Position numbers and translations under genes: made by a program. From NCBI GenBank assembly GCA_003554505.1, contig PWGS01000083.1:1-5635 (forward strand): a stretch of DNA of 5,635 nucleotides. The letters run 5' to 3'. This DNA comes from Desulfonatronospira sp. GTDB lineage: Bacteria > Desulfobacterota > Desulfovibrionia > Desulfovibrionales > Desulfonatronovibrionaceae. Under the pieces are notes generated by a model that made no database searches, had not been told where the DNA came from, and saw only the letters and a list, made by a program, of their open reading frames with translations. Of this stretch, positions 1-4,658 are shown in pieces (within the stretch, counting starts at the first letter, position 1; every line of letters begins with the position of its first letter).

Positions 1-655
1 CCTCGATAACCGTGCCTCCCTGCTCCTTGACCCAGCGCGGAAGAGTTCCGGCTGGAGCCACGTCTCCGGAAGTGCCGGCCACAAGCACCAGGTCCGCTGC
101 CAGCACCAGACGCCTGGTCTCCTGCAAGGCCTGTTCCGGAATCTGCTCCCCGAAAAAGACCACCCCCGGCCTGATCACTCCGTAACACTGGCTGCAAAGC
201 CAGGGTATATCATTTCTGGTGAGTTCCAGCGCTTTTTGCTGATTATACTTTTTTTTGCATTTGTGGCAATAGAAAGTACCGGCCCCGCCGTGAAATTCTA
301 CAACTTTCCTGGAGCCTGCTCTCTGGTGCAGATTGTCTATGTTCTGGGTAATGACGGCCTTTAAATAACCCATATCTTCCATACGGGCCAGGCTTTCATG
401 GGCGGGATTGGGCTCTGCAGCGGAAATCACGCCGATGGCTTCCAGCAGAAATTCCCAGACCTGCCGCGGATTGTTCTCCAGGGCCCGGTCCGAGGCCACC
501 GACTCGGGATCGAACCTGGACCACAGCCCTCCCGGACTTCTGAAATCAGGAATGCCGCTGGCCACGGATATGCCGGCCCCGGTCAAAGCCAGCATGCACT
601 CAGAACTGCGGATGGCTCCGGCTGCTTCCTGGTAGAGTTTTTCACTGTTGGGCAT
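1..655 (-). CDS. Sir2-family NAD-dependent protein deacylase (sirtuin), C-terminus cut by window edge
   Basis: This sirtuin removes acyl groups from protein lysines using NAD+, giving nicotinamide and O-acyl-ADP-ribose in the cytoplasm. The visible 218 residues contain the Rossmann NAD site TGAGIS...SGIPDFR (25-39), TQNIDNLH (103-110), the catalytic His122 in FHG, four zinc cysteines in two CxxC pairs (C130/C133 and C154/C157), PGVVFFGE (163-170) and GTSGDV (194-199). Bacterial sirtuins usually run about 240-250 residues, so roughly 25-35 are missing past the left edge. The ATG at 655 is the first possible start because an in-frame TAA lies at 659-661. No good Shine-Dalgarno precedes it. The Tyr/Arg pair that marks desuccinylases of the SIRT5/CobB type is replaced by Leu70 and Ala73, so a deacetylase is more likely. 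Bacterial members are often named cobB or npdA. It lies 103 bases downstream of the PHP gene on the same strand. Confidence 0.96.
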   Translation of the reverse strand, partial: MPNSEKLYQEAAGAIRSSECMLALTGAGISVASGIPDFRSPGGLWSRFDPESVASDRALENNPRQVWEFLLEAIGVISAAEPNPAHESLARMEDMGYLKAVITQNIDNLHQRAGSRKVVEFHGGAGTFYCHKCKKKYNQQKALELTRNDIPWLCSQCYGVIRPGVVFFGEQIPEQALQETRRLVLAADLVLVAGTSGDVAPAGTLPRWVKEQGGTVIE

Positions 656-758
656 ATGTTATGCTGTTGCTTATGGTAATGTTACGAATATGAAACCGGC
701 CTGTGCATTTTTTTGCTCTGCCAGGGCCAGAAACGCTCAATCCTGAGAAACGCCTGTC
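656..758 (-). other. Intergenic gap between PHP gene and sirtuin gene
   Basis: This 103-base spacer is the longest gap in the left half. It has no convincing promoter and no U-tract terminator. Two weak structures are visible. An 8-bp inverted repeat (CTGAGAAA 743-750 with TTTCTCAG 769-776) spans the PHP stop codon. A GGCC-rich imperfect hairpin (696-703 with 722-730) encloses a run of seven T on the plus strand (A on the transcript). Neither has the form of an intrinsic terminator for minus-strand transcription, so read-through into the sirtuin gene is plausible. Its different spacing could equally mean a weak promoter of its own. Confidence 0.4.
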
Positions 759-1418
759 TTACCCGGATTTTCTCAGCCTGGACAAAAGATCCAGGGAATT
801 CTGCTCCGCCTGCTCGTATTCCTGCATGTCCATGCCGGCACCCAGGGCGATTTTCTGCCGCATTTCCCGGCTTACCAGATCCTGCGGGCCATGGGCGTCA
901 TTATTTATAACCAGCTTTGCCCCGTAGACCCTGGCCAGATTGAGCACATGGCCGTTGGTCAGGCTGTGCCCCTTCCTGGTGGTGATTTCCAGGTACACTC
1001 CTTTTTCGGCCGCCAGCCGGGCATCTTCCGGGGTAATAAGTCCCGGGTGAGCCAGGACATCAGCCCCGGCCCGGATGGCTGCATGGTTGGTACCCTGGAC
1101 CACCGGCTCCACGATGGTCTCCCCGTGGACCAGGACTATCTCGGCCCCCAGGTCACGGGACCTTTGTACCACTTTCTCCATCAGCTGAGGAGGCACATGT
1201 GTCAGCTCCACGCCCCCCAGGAGCTCTATCCCGGTGTAAAGGGAGTAGTCCCTGACCACTCTTTGCTGACTCTCAAGGATATGCAGCAGGTTGGAATCGT
1301 CCACGTGATCGGTGAATGCCAGGCCGCGGTAACCTGCCGCCCTGGCCCTTCTTGCCAGTTCCGCAGGTATCAGGCCGCCGTCACTGTAAACCGTATGCGT
1401 ATGCAGATCAATCATCAT
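759..1418 (-). CDS. PHP-domain metal-dependent phosphoesterase (histidinol-phosphatase-like)
   Basis: This is a compact single-domain PHP protein of 219 residues, predicted to hydrolyse a phosphoester at a multi-metal centre in the cytoplasm. The metal-binding motifs appear in family order: DLHTHTVYSDG (H6, H8), TDH (D37, H38), GVELTH (E71), VHGE (H98), AHPG (H124) and NNDAH (D174, H176). The central block VHGETIVEPV...GTN...LAHPGLIT and the ITTRKGHSLTNGH block resemble a subfamily annotated 'histidinol phosphate phosphatase domain-containing', which I recall as frequent in methanogens. It lacks the longer insert of RNase AM/TrpH-type PHP proteins. The true substrate cannot be read from sequence, and no his genes are nearby. 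There are two tandem ATG codons. The AAGGT at 1421-1425 is only 2 bases from the first (1418) but 5 from the second (1415), so the start may be 1415 (218 residues). It follows the DUF151 gene by 27 bases, probably in one operon with miaB. Confidence 0.93.
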   Translation of the reverse strand: MMIDLHTHTVYSDGGLIPAELARRARAAGYRGLAFTDHVDDSNLLHILESQQRVVRDYSLYTGIELLGGVELTHVPPQLMEKVVQRSRDLGAEIVLVHGETIVEPVVQGTNHAAIRAGADVLAHPGLITPEDARLAAEKGVYLEITTRKGHSLTNGHVLNLARVYGAKLVINNDAHGPQDLVSREMRQKIALGAGMDMQEYEQAEQNSLDLLSRLRKSG

Positions 1419-1420
1419 TT

Positions 1421-1425
1421 ACCTT
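1421..1425 (-). promoter_or_regulatory. Ribosome binding site of the PHP gene, favours the second ATG
   Basis: The minus strand reads AAGGT, then AA, then ATGATG. A 2-base gap to the first ATG is too short for efficient initiation, while the 5-base gap to the second is typical. The site therefore points to initiation at 1415, one codon inside the longest frame. Confidence 0.5.
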
Positions 1426-1445
1426 AAACCTTGACCAGGCCCGGC

Positions 1446-1943
1446 TCACATCTTGTACTTGGTGTCATCCAGGTTGAATTTCTCCAGTATCTCGGCCCAC
1501 TTCTTACCCTCTTCATCGTCCAGCACCACCTGGTAATCCCCCTGCTGCTCCTTCATGATGTCTTCCAGGATCTGCTGGCGAACCATGATGGGAGCCTTGA
1601 CCCTCACCGCCATGGCAATGGCGTCGGACGGCCGGCTGTCTATGCGCAGGACATTTTCGTCCTGCTGCAGCACCAGCACGGCATAGTAAGTGGACTCCTT
1701 GATCTCGGTTACTTCCACGTGCAGCAGCCGGGCCCCCAGATTATTCAATGTGTCCAGGAAAAGATCGTGGGTCATGGGCCTGGGCATGCTCATGCCCTTG
1801 AGGGGTATTGATATGGCCATGGCCTCCAGGGCCCCGATCCAGATGGGCAGAATATACTTGTCCTCTTCATCCTTTAATATGACCAGGGGCATATTGGTCT
1901 TTTCGTCCATGGCCAGTCCGAATATTTCCATCTTAATAAGCAT
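1446..1943 (-). CDS. DUF151 / bifunctional nuclease (BFN) family protein
   Basis: This 165-residue protein is a full-length member of the DUF151 (bifunctional nuclease) family. The name comes from plant homologues with reported DNase and RNase activity; the role of bacterial members is poorly defined. Family signatures are clear: LPIWIGALEA (32-41), RPMTHDL (55-61) and IDSRPSDAIAMAVR (101-114). The C-terminal part after residue 140 is acidic and lysine-rich (DDEEGKKWAEILEKF) and ends KYKM, an extension I associate with Desulfovibrionales members. No signal peptide or membrane segment is visible, so it is cytoplasmic. The ATG at 1943 shares its A with the miaB stop (TAATG), and a strong Shine-Dalgarno sits inside the end of miaB, so translation should be coupled to MiaB. 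Met5 is a possible alternative start but lacks such a site. Family identity is secure; the biochemical activity is not. Confidence 0.95.
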   Translation of the reverse strand: MLIKMEIFGLAMDEKTNMPLVILKDEEDKYILPIWIGALEAMAISIPLKGMSMPRPMTHDLFLDTLNNLGARLLHVEVTEIKESTYYAVLVLQQDENVLRIDSRPSDAIAMAVRVKAPIMVRQQILEDIMKEQQGDYQVVLDDEEGKKWAEILEKFNLDDTKYKM

Positions 1944-3274
1944 TAGATCACCTCTCCGCTCAGGGAATGTTTGTGGGCTCTGACAATGGTCACGCCAAGC
2001 AGCTCTCCAGTACAGTCCCGCTCCACGGGCAAATGCACGTGCACCAGTCTTCCTCCGGGATCCCGGCCGGTCCAGGATACTGTATCCGAAGGACCCTGTT
2101 TTTTGCTCCTGCCTTCCACGAGCACCGGTTCCTGTCTTCCCACACGCCCGGCAAGCCTGTCCCGGGTCAAGTCGCTTTGCAGCTTCTGAAGCCGGGCAAG
2201 CCTCTCTGTCTTTATTTCATCTTCGATCTTGGGATGCATGCTTGCTGCCCGCACTCCGGGTCGATCCGAATATTTAAAGGAAAAACTGCTGTCAAAGCCG
2301 ACTCTTTCCACCATTTCCATGGTATCTTCAAAATCGGCATTCGTCTCACCGGGAAAACCCACTATCAGATCCGTGGTCAGGGAAATATCCGGACAACTGG
2401 ACCTGAGCTTCTCAACGATACGTAAGTAGTCGTCCCTGGTATACCTGCGCCCCATTGATGAAAGCATCCGGTCAGAGCCCGACTGCAGGGGCAGATGCAG
2501 ATGCGGACAAAGCACGGGCAGTTCCCCGAAGGCCTGGATAACCTTCTTATCGATATCCTTGGGATGAGATGTGGTGAACCTAAGCCTTTCCAGGCCAGGC
2601 AATCCGGCCACACGCCTGAGAAGCTCGGAAAAAGGCATCTCCCTGCCTTCTTTGTCCTGGCCGTAACTGTTGACGTTTTGCCCCAGAAGTGTGATCTCCC
2701 TGCATCCCCGGGAAACCAGACCGGCGCACTCGCGCAGGATTTCCGCGGATGACCGCGATTTCTGCCTTCCCCTGGTATAGGGAACAATACAGTAGGCGCA
2801 GAAATTATTGCAGCCCTGCATTATATTTACAAAGGCCTGGACCGGGGCCTTTTCCGGCAGATATCCATTTCTTTCCGGATAGTGATCCTGAAAGTCCAGC
2901 AGACTGGTCTTCAAGTGCCTGTCCTTGAGCAACCGTTTGATCGCCTCCGGCACCATGACCAGGCCATCCGTCCCGAACACCAGCCGCACAAAGGGAAAGC
3001 GTTCCAGGAAACCTTTACCCACCTGTTGAGCCACGCATCCGCCCACACCTGCGAAAACATGCGGTCTGTCCCTGGTGTACTCATACAGCCTGCCCAGCAG
3101 ACTGTATATCTTTTGCTCCGGCTTTTCCCGCACACTGCAGGTATTTATGAGAAATATGTCGGCTTCATCCTCCCTGGTGCAGGGTTTCAGGCCCATGGAC
3201 TGCAAGGATCGGTCCAGCCACAGGGAGTCGCTGACATTCATCTGGCAGCCGAAGGTAAAAATATAATAGTTCAT
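1943..3274 (-). CDS. miaB: tRNA-2-methylthio-N6-dimethylallyladenosine synthase MiaB
   Basis: MiaB is a radical-SAM enzyme that adds a methylthio group to i6A at position 37 of tRNAs reading UNN codons, which supports accurate decoding. The 443 residues show all three family domains. The N-terminal MTTase domain carries the second iron-sulfur cluster ligands C10 (FGCQMN), C46 (NTCSVR) and C80 (GGCVAQ). The radical-SAM domain has CxxxCxxC as C155, C159, C162 in GCNNFCAYCIVPYTRG, followed by LLGQNVNSYG (197-205) and DLIVGFPGET (302-311). A TRAM-type RNA-binding domain occupies about 375-436. The CNNFCAYCIVPYTRGR signature and FKYSDRPG favour MiaB over RimO or MtaB. The ATG at 3274 is fixed by an in-frame TAA at 3278-3280; there is no clear Shine-Dalgarno. 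It heads an apparent operon with the DUF151 gene (1-base overlap) and the PHP gene, and lies downstream of a repeat-rich spacer. Confidence 0.98.
   Translation of the reverse strand: MNYYIFTFGCQMNVSDSLWLDRSLQSMGLKPCTREDEADIFLINTCSVREKPEQKIYSLLGRLYEYTRDRPHVFAGVGGCVAQQVGKGFLERFPFVRLVFGTDGLVMVPEAIKRLLKDRHLKTSLLDFQDHYPERNGYLPEKAPVQAFVNIMQGCNNFCAYCIVPYTRGRQKSRSSAEILRECAGLVSRGCREITLLGQNVNSYGQDKEGREMPFSELLRRVAGLPGLERLRFTTSHPKDIDKKVIQAFGELPVLCPHLHLPLQSGSDRMLSSMGRRYTRDDYLRIVEKLRSSCPDISLTTDLIVGFPGETNADFEDTMEMVERVGFDSSFSFKYSDRPGVRAASMHPKIEDEIKTERLARLQKLQSDLTRDRLAGRVGRQEPVLVEGRSKKQGPSDTVSWTGRDPGGRLVHVHLPVERDCTGELLGVTIVRAHKHSLSGEVI
1946..1953 (-). promoter_or_regulatory. Strong Shine-Dalgarno for the DUF151 gene inside the 3' end of miaB
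   Basis: The minus strand reads AGGTGATC, an 8-base exact match to the 16S anti-Shine-Dalgarno complement, directly before TAATG. It fixes the DUF151 start at 1943 and allows terminating or reinitiating ribosomes from miaB to start the next gene. Confidence 0.8.
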
Positions 3275-3282
3275 AACTTAAG

Positions 3283-3309
3283 ATTTAACACGACCGGGTA
3301 AAGAGTCAA
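3283..3309 (-). promoter_or_regulatory. Candidate sigma70-type promoter just upstream of miaB
   Basis: On the minus strand TTGACT (3304-3309) is followed after 15 bases by TTAAAT (3283-3288). The first matches the -35 consensus at 5 of 6 positions, the second matches TATAAT at 4 of 6, and the spacer is shorter than the ideal 17. If used, transcription would begin about 1-3 bases before the miaB ATG, giving an essentially leaderless message. That would agree with the absence of a Shine-Dalgarno. It is a pattern match only. Confidence 0.3.
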
Positions 3310-3333
3310 TGGCCATCACATCCACCGTACCCC

Positions 3334-3366
3334 GTGTTTCTTCACGCCACAGGCGTGATGAAACAT
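3334..3366. other. Long stem-loop, first intergenic hairpin
   Basis: Arms 3334-3348 and 3352-3366 pair over 15 positions with one T-T mismatch and one G-T wobble, around a 3-base loop (ACA). The inner 7 bp (TCACGCC with GGCGTGA) is perfect. No T-tract follows it on the minus strand, so it is not a standard intrinsic terminator. It could stabilise the 3' end of the upstream kinase transcript, act as a protein-binding site, or be part of a mobile repeat. Confidence 0.75.
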
Positions 3367-3392
3367 TATGCTCCATGCCCCATGTTTACCCC

Positions 3393-3430
3393 GTGAAATG
3401 CACGCAAGTGCCAGCTTTAGCGTATTTCAC
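3393..3430. other. Second intergenic stem-loop with internal bulges
   Basis: GTGAAAT (3393-3399) pairs with ATTTCAC (3424-3430) and ACGC (3402-3405) with GCGT (3420-3423), separated by a 2-base bulge on one side. AAG (3406-3408) and CTT (3415-3417) can extend the stem. That gives about 11-14 base pairs. The 5' base carries the same TACCCCGTG as the first hairpin. No U-tract follows on the minus strand. Confidence 0.7.
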
Positions 3431-3433
3431 TGG

Positions 3434-3482
3434 TGCCCTATGCCCTATGCCCCATGCCCTATGCTCCATGCCCCATGCCCCA
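3434..3482. repeat. Tandem array of seven heptamers, consensus TGCCCYA
   Basis: Seven gapless 7-base units cover 49 bases. In order they are TGCCCTA, TGCCCTA, TGCCCCA, TGCCCTA, TGCTCCA, TGCCCCA, TGCCCCA. Two more units lie apart at 3369-3382. The array ends 4 bases before the stop codon of the upstream kinase gene, so it lies in that gene's 3' untranslated region. Heptanucleotide tandem repeats in intergenic DNA are known as STRR sequences in cyanobacteria; that comparison is by type, not by proven relationship. On the minus strand the units give runs of GGG/GGGG. Confidence 0.92.
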
Positions 3483-3486
3483 ATTC

Positions 3487-4593
3487 CTACCTCAGATACT
3501 TATTTATATTCTCATAATCAAACTCTTCATCCTGCAGGACATTTTCCATGAACCTGAACAGGCTCATGCGGACTTCCCGGGAGTGGCCGGGATACCACTT
3601 GGGAGAGGCGATAACCAGGGCCCGGAACACATAAAACGGTGCCGCGGTGTGCAGGATTTCCCTGTCCCCGGTTTCCTCAAGGTAAGTATCCCACATGGTG
3701 CGATAAAGCCTCTCAAAATCGCCTTTAAGGGAAGGGCCGCTGTAAAGGGAATACAGGAGATAATTGCTGGTCATTGTGGTGATGTCGTCGGCCGGTTCTC
3801 CCCACTCCCCCCGGCTGCGGTCCAGCACCCGGAAGTCCCCGTCGGGCTGGACAAGTACATTCCAGGGATGAAAATCCCCGTGTACCGCGGCCAGGCGATG
3901 GGTGAAACCGCCCAGTTTCCAGCGCCAGGAAATAAGCCTGCACTCAAGTTCCTCAAACCTTTCCGGGGAGAACAGATCATAAGGATGGGGGTAGGAATCC
4001 ACCAGGCCGAAGATGCATTCCGAGGCGCCGATAAGATTTCTGATCCGGCGCAGGTAAAGATCCGGTTCATCAAGTCTGCGGCTGTGCAGGCGGGCCATCC
4101 AGCGCGAAAACTCTCTGGCCCGTTCCAGATCGCTTTGCTCCAGTCCCTTTTTTTTAATGCGCTCCAGGTCCAGGAAATAATCATATCCTGCAGCCATTTC
4201 ATGCAGGATAAAGAACTCTCTGGGCTCAACCACAGGAACCAGGTTGTCCTTTTTGTCCACGTAACCAAAACCAAGGGAACGTACATGCTTTTCCATGCTT
4301 TCCCCGGTCTCGTACTGGAACATGAGGATGGCCGCCCGGTCCCAGTAGAACTGGTGACCGAAGCTGTCCCCGCGCATGGTGGACAGAACAGCCTGCTTTT
4401 CCTCTCCATCAAGCTCGAACCTGATGTGCAGGGGCTTGCCGTAGCCGAATTCCTTCATGCCCTGCTTGCCTGCAGAACCCATCTCCCCGGCCTCAATGAG
4501 CCTGGCCCCGGCCCCGAACTGCTTTTGCAGATAATCCTGCAGGCTGCTCAAGTCTATTTGCAGGGCCGGACTTCTGTCTTTAGTACTGGACAT
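3487..4593 (-). CDS. APH-fold small-molecule kinase (phosphotransferase family), substrate unknown
   Basis: This 368-residue cytoplasmic protein belongs to the aminoglycoside-phosphotransferase/choline-kinase-like fold. The catalytic loop HGDFHPWNVLV (238-248) carries the base D240 and metal ligand N245, and the second metal-binding aspartate is D258 in RVLDRS, followed by GEWGEPADD (262-270). The hinge-like segment FFILHEMAAG (127-136) fits the fold. The N-lobe is atypical: where APH enzymes have a VLK strand with the ATP-binding lysine, this protein reads AVLSTMR (68-74), and I cannot assign a replacement. The start at 4593 is chosen because GGGGAGGTG lies 5 bases upstream; a TTG start at 4629 would read through that site. 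It follows the adenosine-kinase-like gene by 65 bases, suggesting a two-kinase operon. Antibiotic resistance is not implied; homologues act on many alcohols and sugars. Fold is confident, substrate unknown. Confidence 0.9.
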   Translation of the reverse strand: MSSTKDRSPALQIDLSSLQDYLQKQFGAGARLIEAGEMGSAGKQGMKEFGYGKPLHIRFELDGEEKQAVLSTMRGDSFGHQFYWDRAAILMFQYETGESMEKHVRSLGFGYVDKKDNLVPVVEPREFFILHEMAAGYDYFLDLERIKKKGLEQSDLERAREFSRWMARLHSRRLDEPDLYLRRIRNLIGASECIFGLVDSYPHPYDLFSPERFEELECRLISWRWKLGGFTHRLAAVHGDFHPWNVLVQPDGDFRVLDRSRGEWGEPADDITTMTSNYLLYSLYSGPSLKGDFERLYRTMWDTYLEETGDREILHTAAPFYVFRALVIASPKWYPGHSREVRMSLFRFMENVLQDEEFDYENINKYLR

Positions 4594-4597
4594 GCTG

Positions 4598-4606
4598 CAC
4601 CTCCCC
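4598..4606 (-). promoter_or_regulatory. Shine-Dalgarno of the APH-fold kinase, inside a 12-bp palindrome
   Basis: The minus strand reads GGGGAGGTG, 5 bases before ATG at 4593. It decides this start over the upstream TTG at 4629. The site overlaps the perfect palindrome CTCCCCGGGGAG (4601-4612), whose upstream half (CTCC) is complementary to the GGAG core. Confidence 0.85.
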
Positions 4607-4625
4607 GGGGAGTTTCTAACTTTGC

Positions 4626-4653
4626 ACAATATTTAATTGCTGGTTAAAAACAA
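4626..4653 (-). promoter_or_regulatory. Weak candidate promoter between the two kinase genes
   Basis: The 65-base gap is AT-rich compared with its surroundings. On the minus strand TTGTTT (4648-4653) and TATTGT (4626-4631) are separated by 16 bases, matching the sigma70 boxes at 3 of 6 and 4 of 6 positions. No terminator follows the upstream gene, so co-transcription remains the simpler reading. Confidence 0.2.
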
Positions 4654-4658
4654 GAAGT

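Larger units (their letters stand above)
3328..3482. repeat. Duplicated intergenic module: TACCCCGTG, hairpin, heptamer repeats (two copies)
   Basis: The spacer between the APH-fold kinase and miaB contains two consecutive units with the same order of parts. Unit A (3328-3386) starts TACCCCGTG, forms a long hairpin and ends in two heptamers (TGCTCCA, TGCCCCA). Unit B (3387-3482) starts with the same TACCCCGTG, forms a different hairpin and ends in seven heptamers. The 18-mer TATGCTCCATGCCCCATG occurs exactly in both (3367-3384 and 3460-3477). The block is non-coding: the plus-strand frame through it encodes only a low-complexity Met-Pro-Tyr-Ala-Leu-Cys-Pro-type repeat. Confidence 0.8.

Noticed and set aside
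891..1427. A 178-codon plus-strand open frame antisense to the PHP gene.
   Set aside because: The opposite strand carries all PHP metal motifs in order; the plus-strand product has no family features and no ribosome binding site was evident.
3398..3413. A sigma54-like promoter (TGGCAC...GC on the minus strand) in the second hairpin.
   Set aside because: The GG to GC spacing is 9 rather than the strict 10 bases, and the sequence is explained by the loop and arm of the stem-loop.
3334..3430. Intrinsic terminators at the two hairpins.
   Set aside because: Neither stem is followed by a T-tract in the minus-strand transcript, and a plus-strand gene that would need one is not present.
3328..3482. 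A CRISPR array or attachment site in the repeat block.
   Set aside because: The repeats are 7-mers without spacers, no cas genes or integrase are present, and there is no tRNA end nearby.
3487..4593. An aminoglycoside-resistance gene.
   Set aside because: Only the general APH fold is visible. The N-lobe is divergent, there is no mobile element or other resistance gene nearby, and the context is a metabolic kinase.
4594..4629. A longer N-terminus for the APH-fold kinase starting at TTG 4629.
   Set aside because: The extension would translate through the strong Shine-Dalgarno at 4598-4606 and adds 12 residues with no similarity to the fold; the ATG at 4593 is correctly spaced.
3433..4647. A 404-codon plus-strand open frame antisense to the APH-fold kinase.
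   Set aside because: It begins inside the heptamer array with a low-complexity Met-Pro-Tyr-Ala repeat, shows no recognisable domain and lies opposite a gene with clear catalytic motifs. It is a by-product of GC-biased codons.
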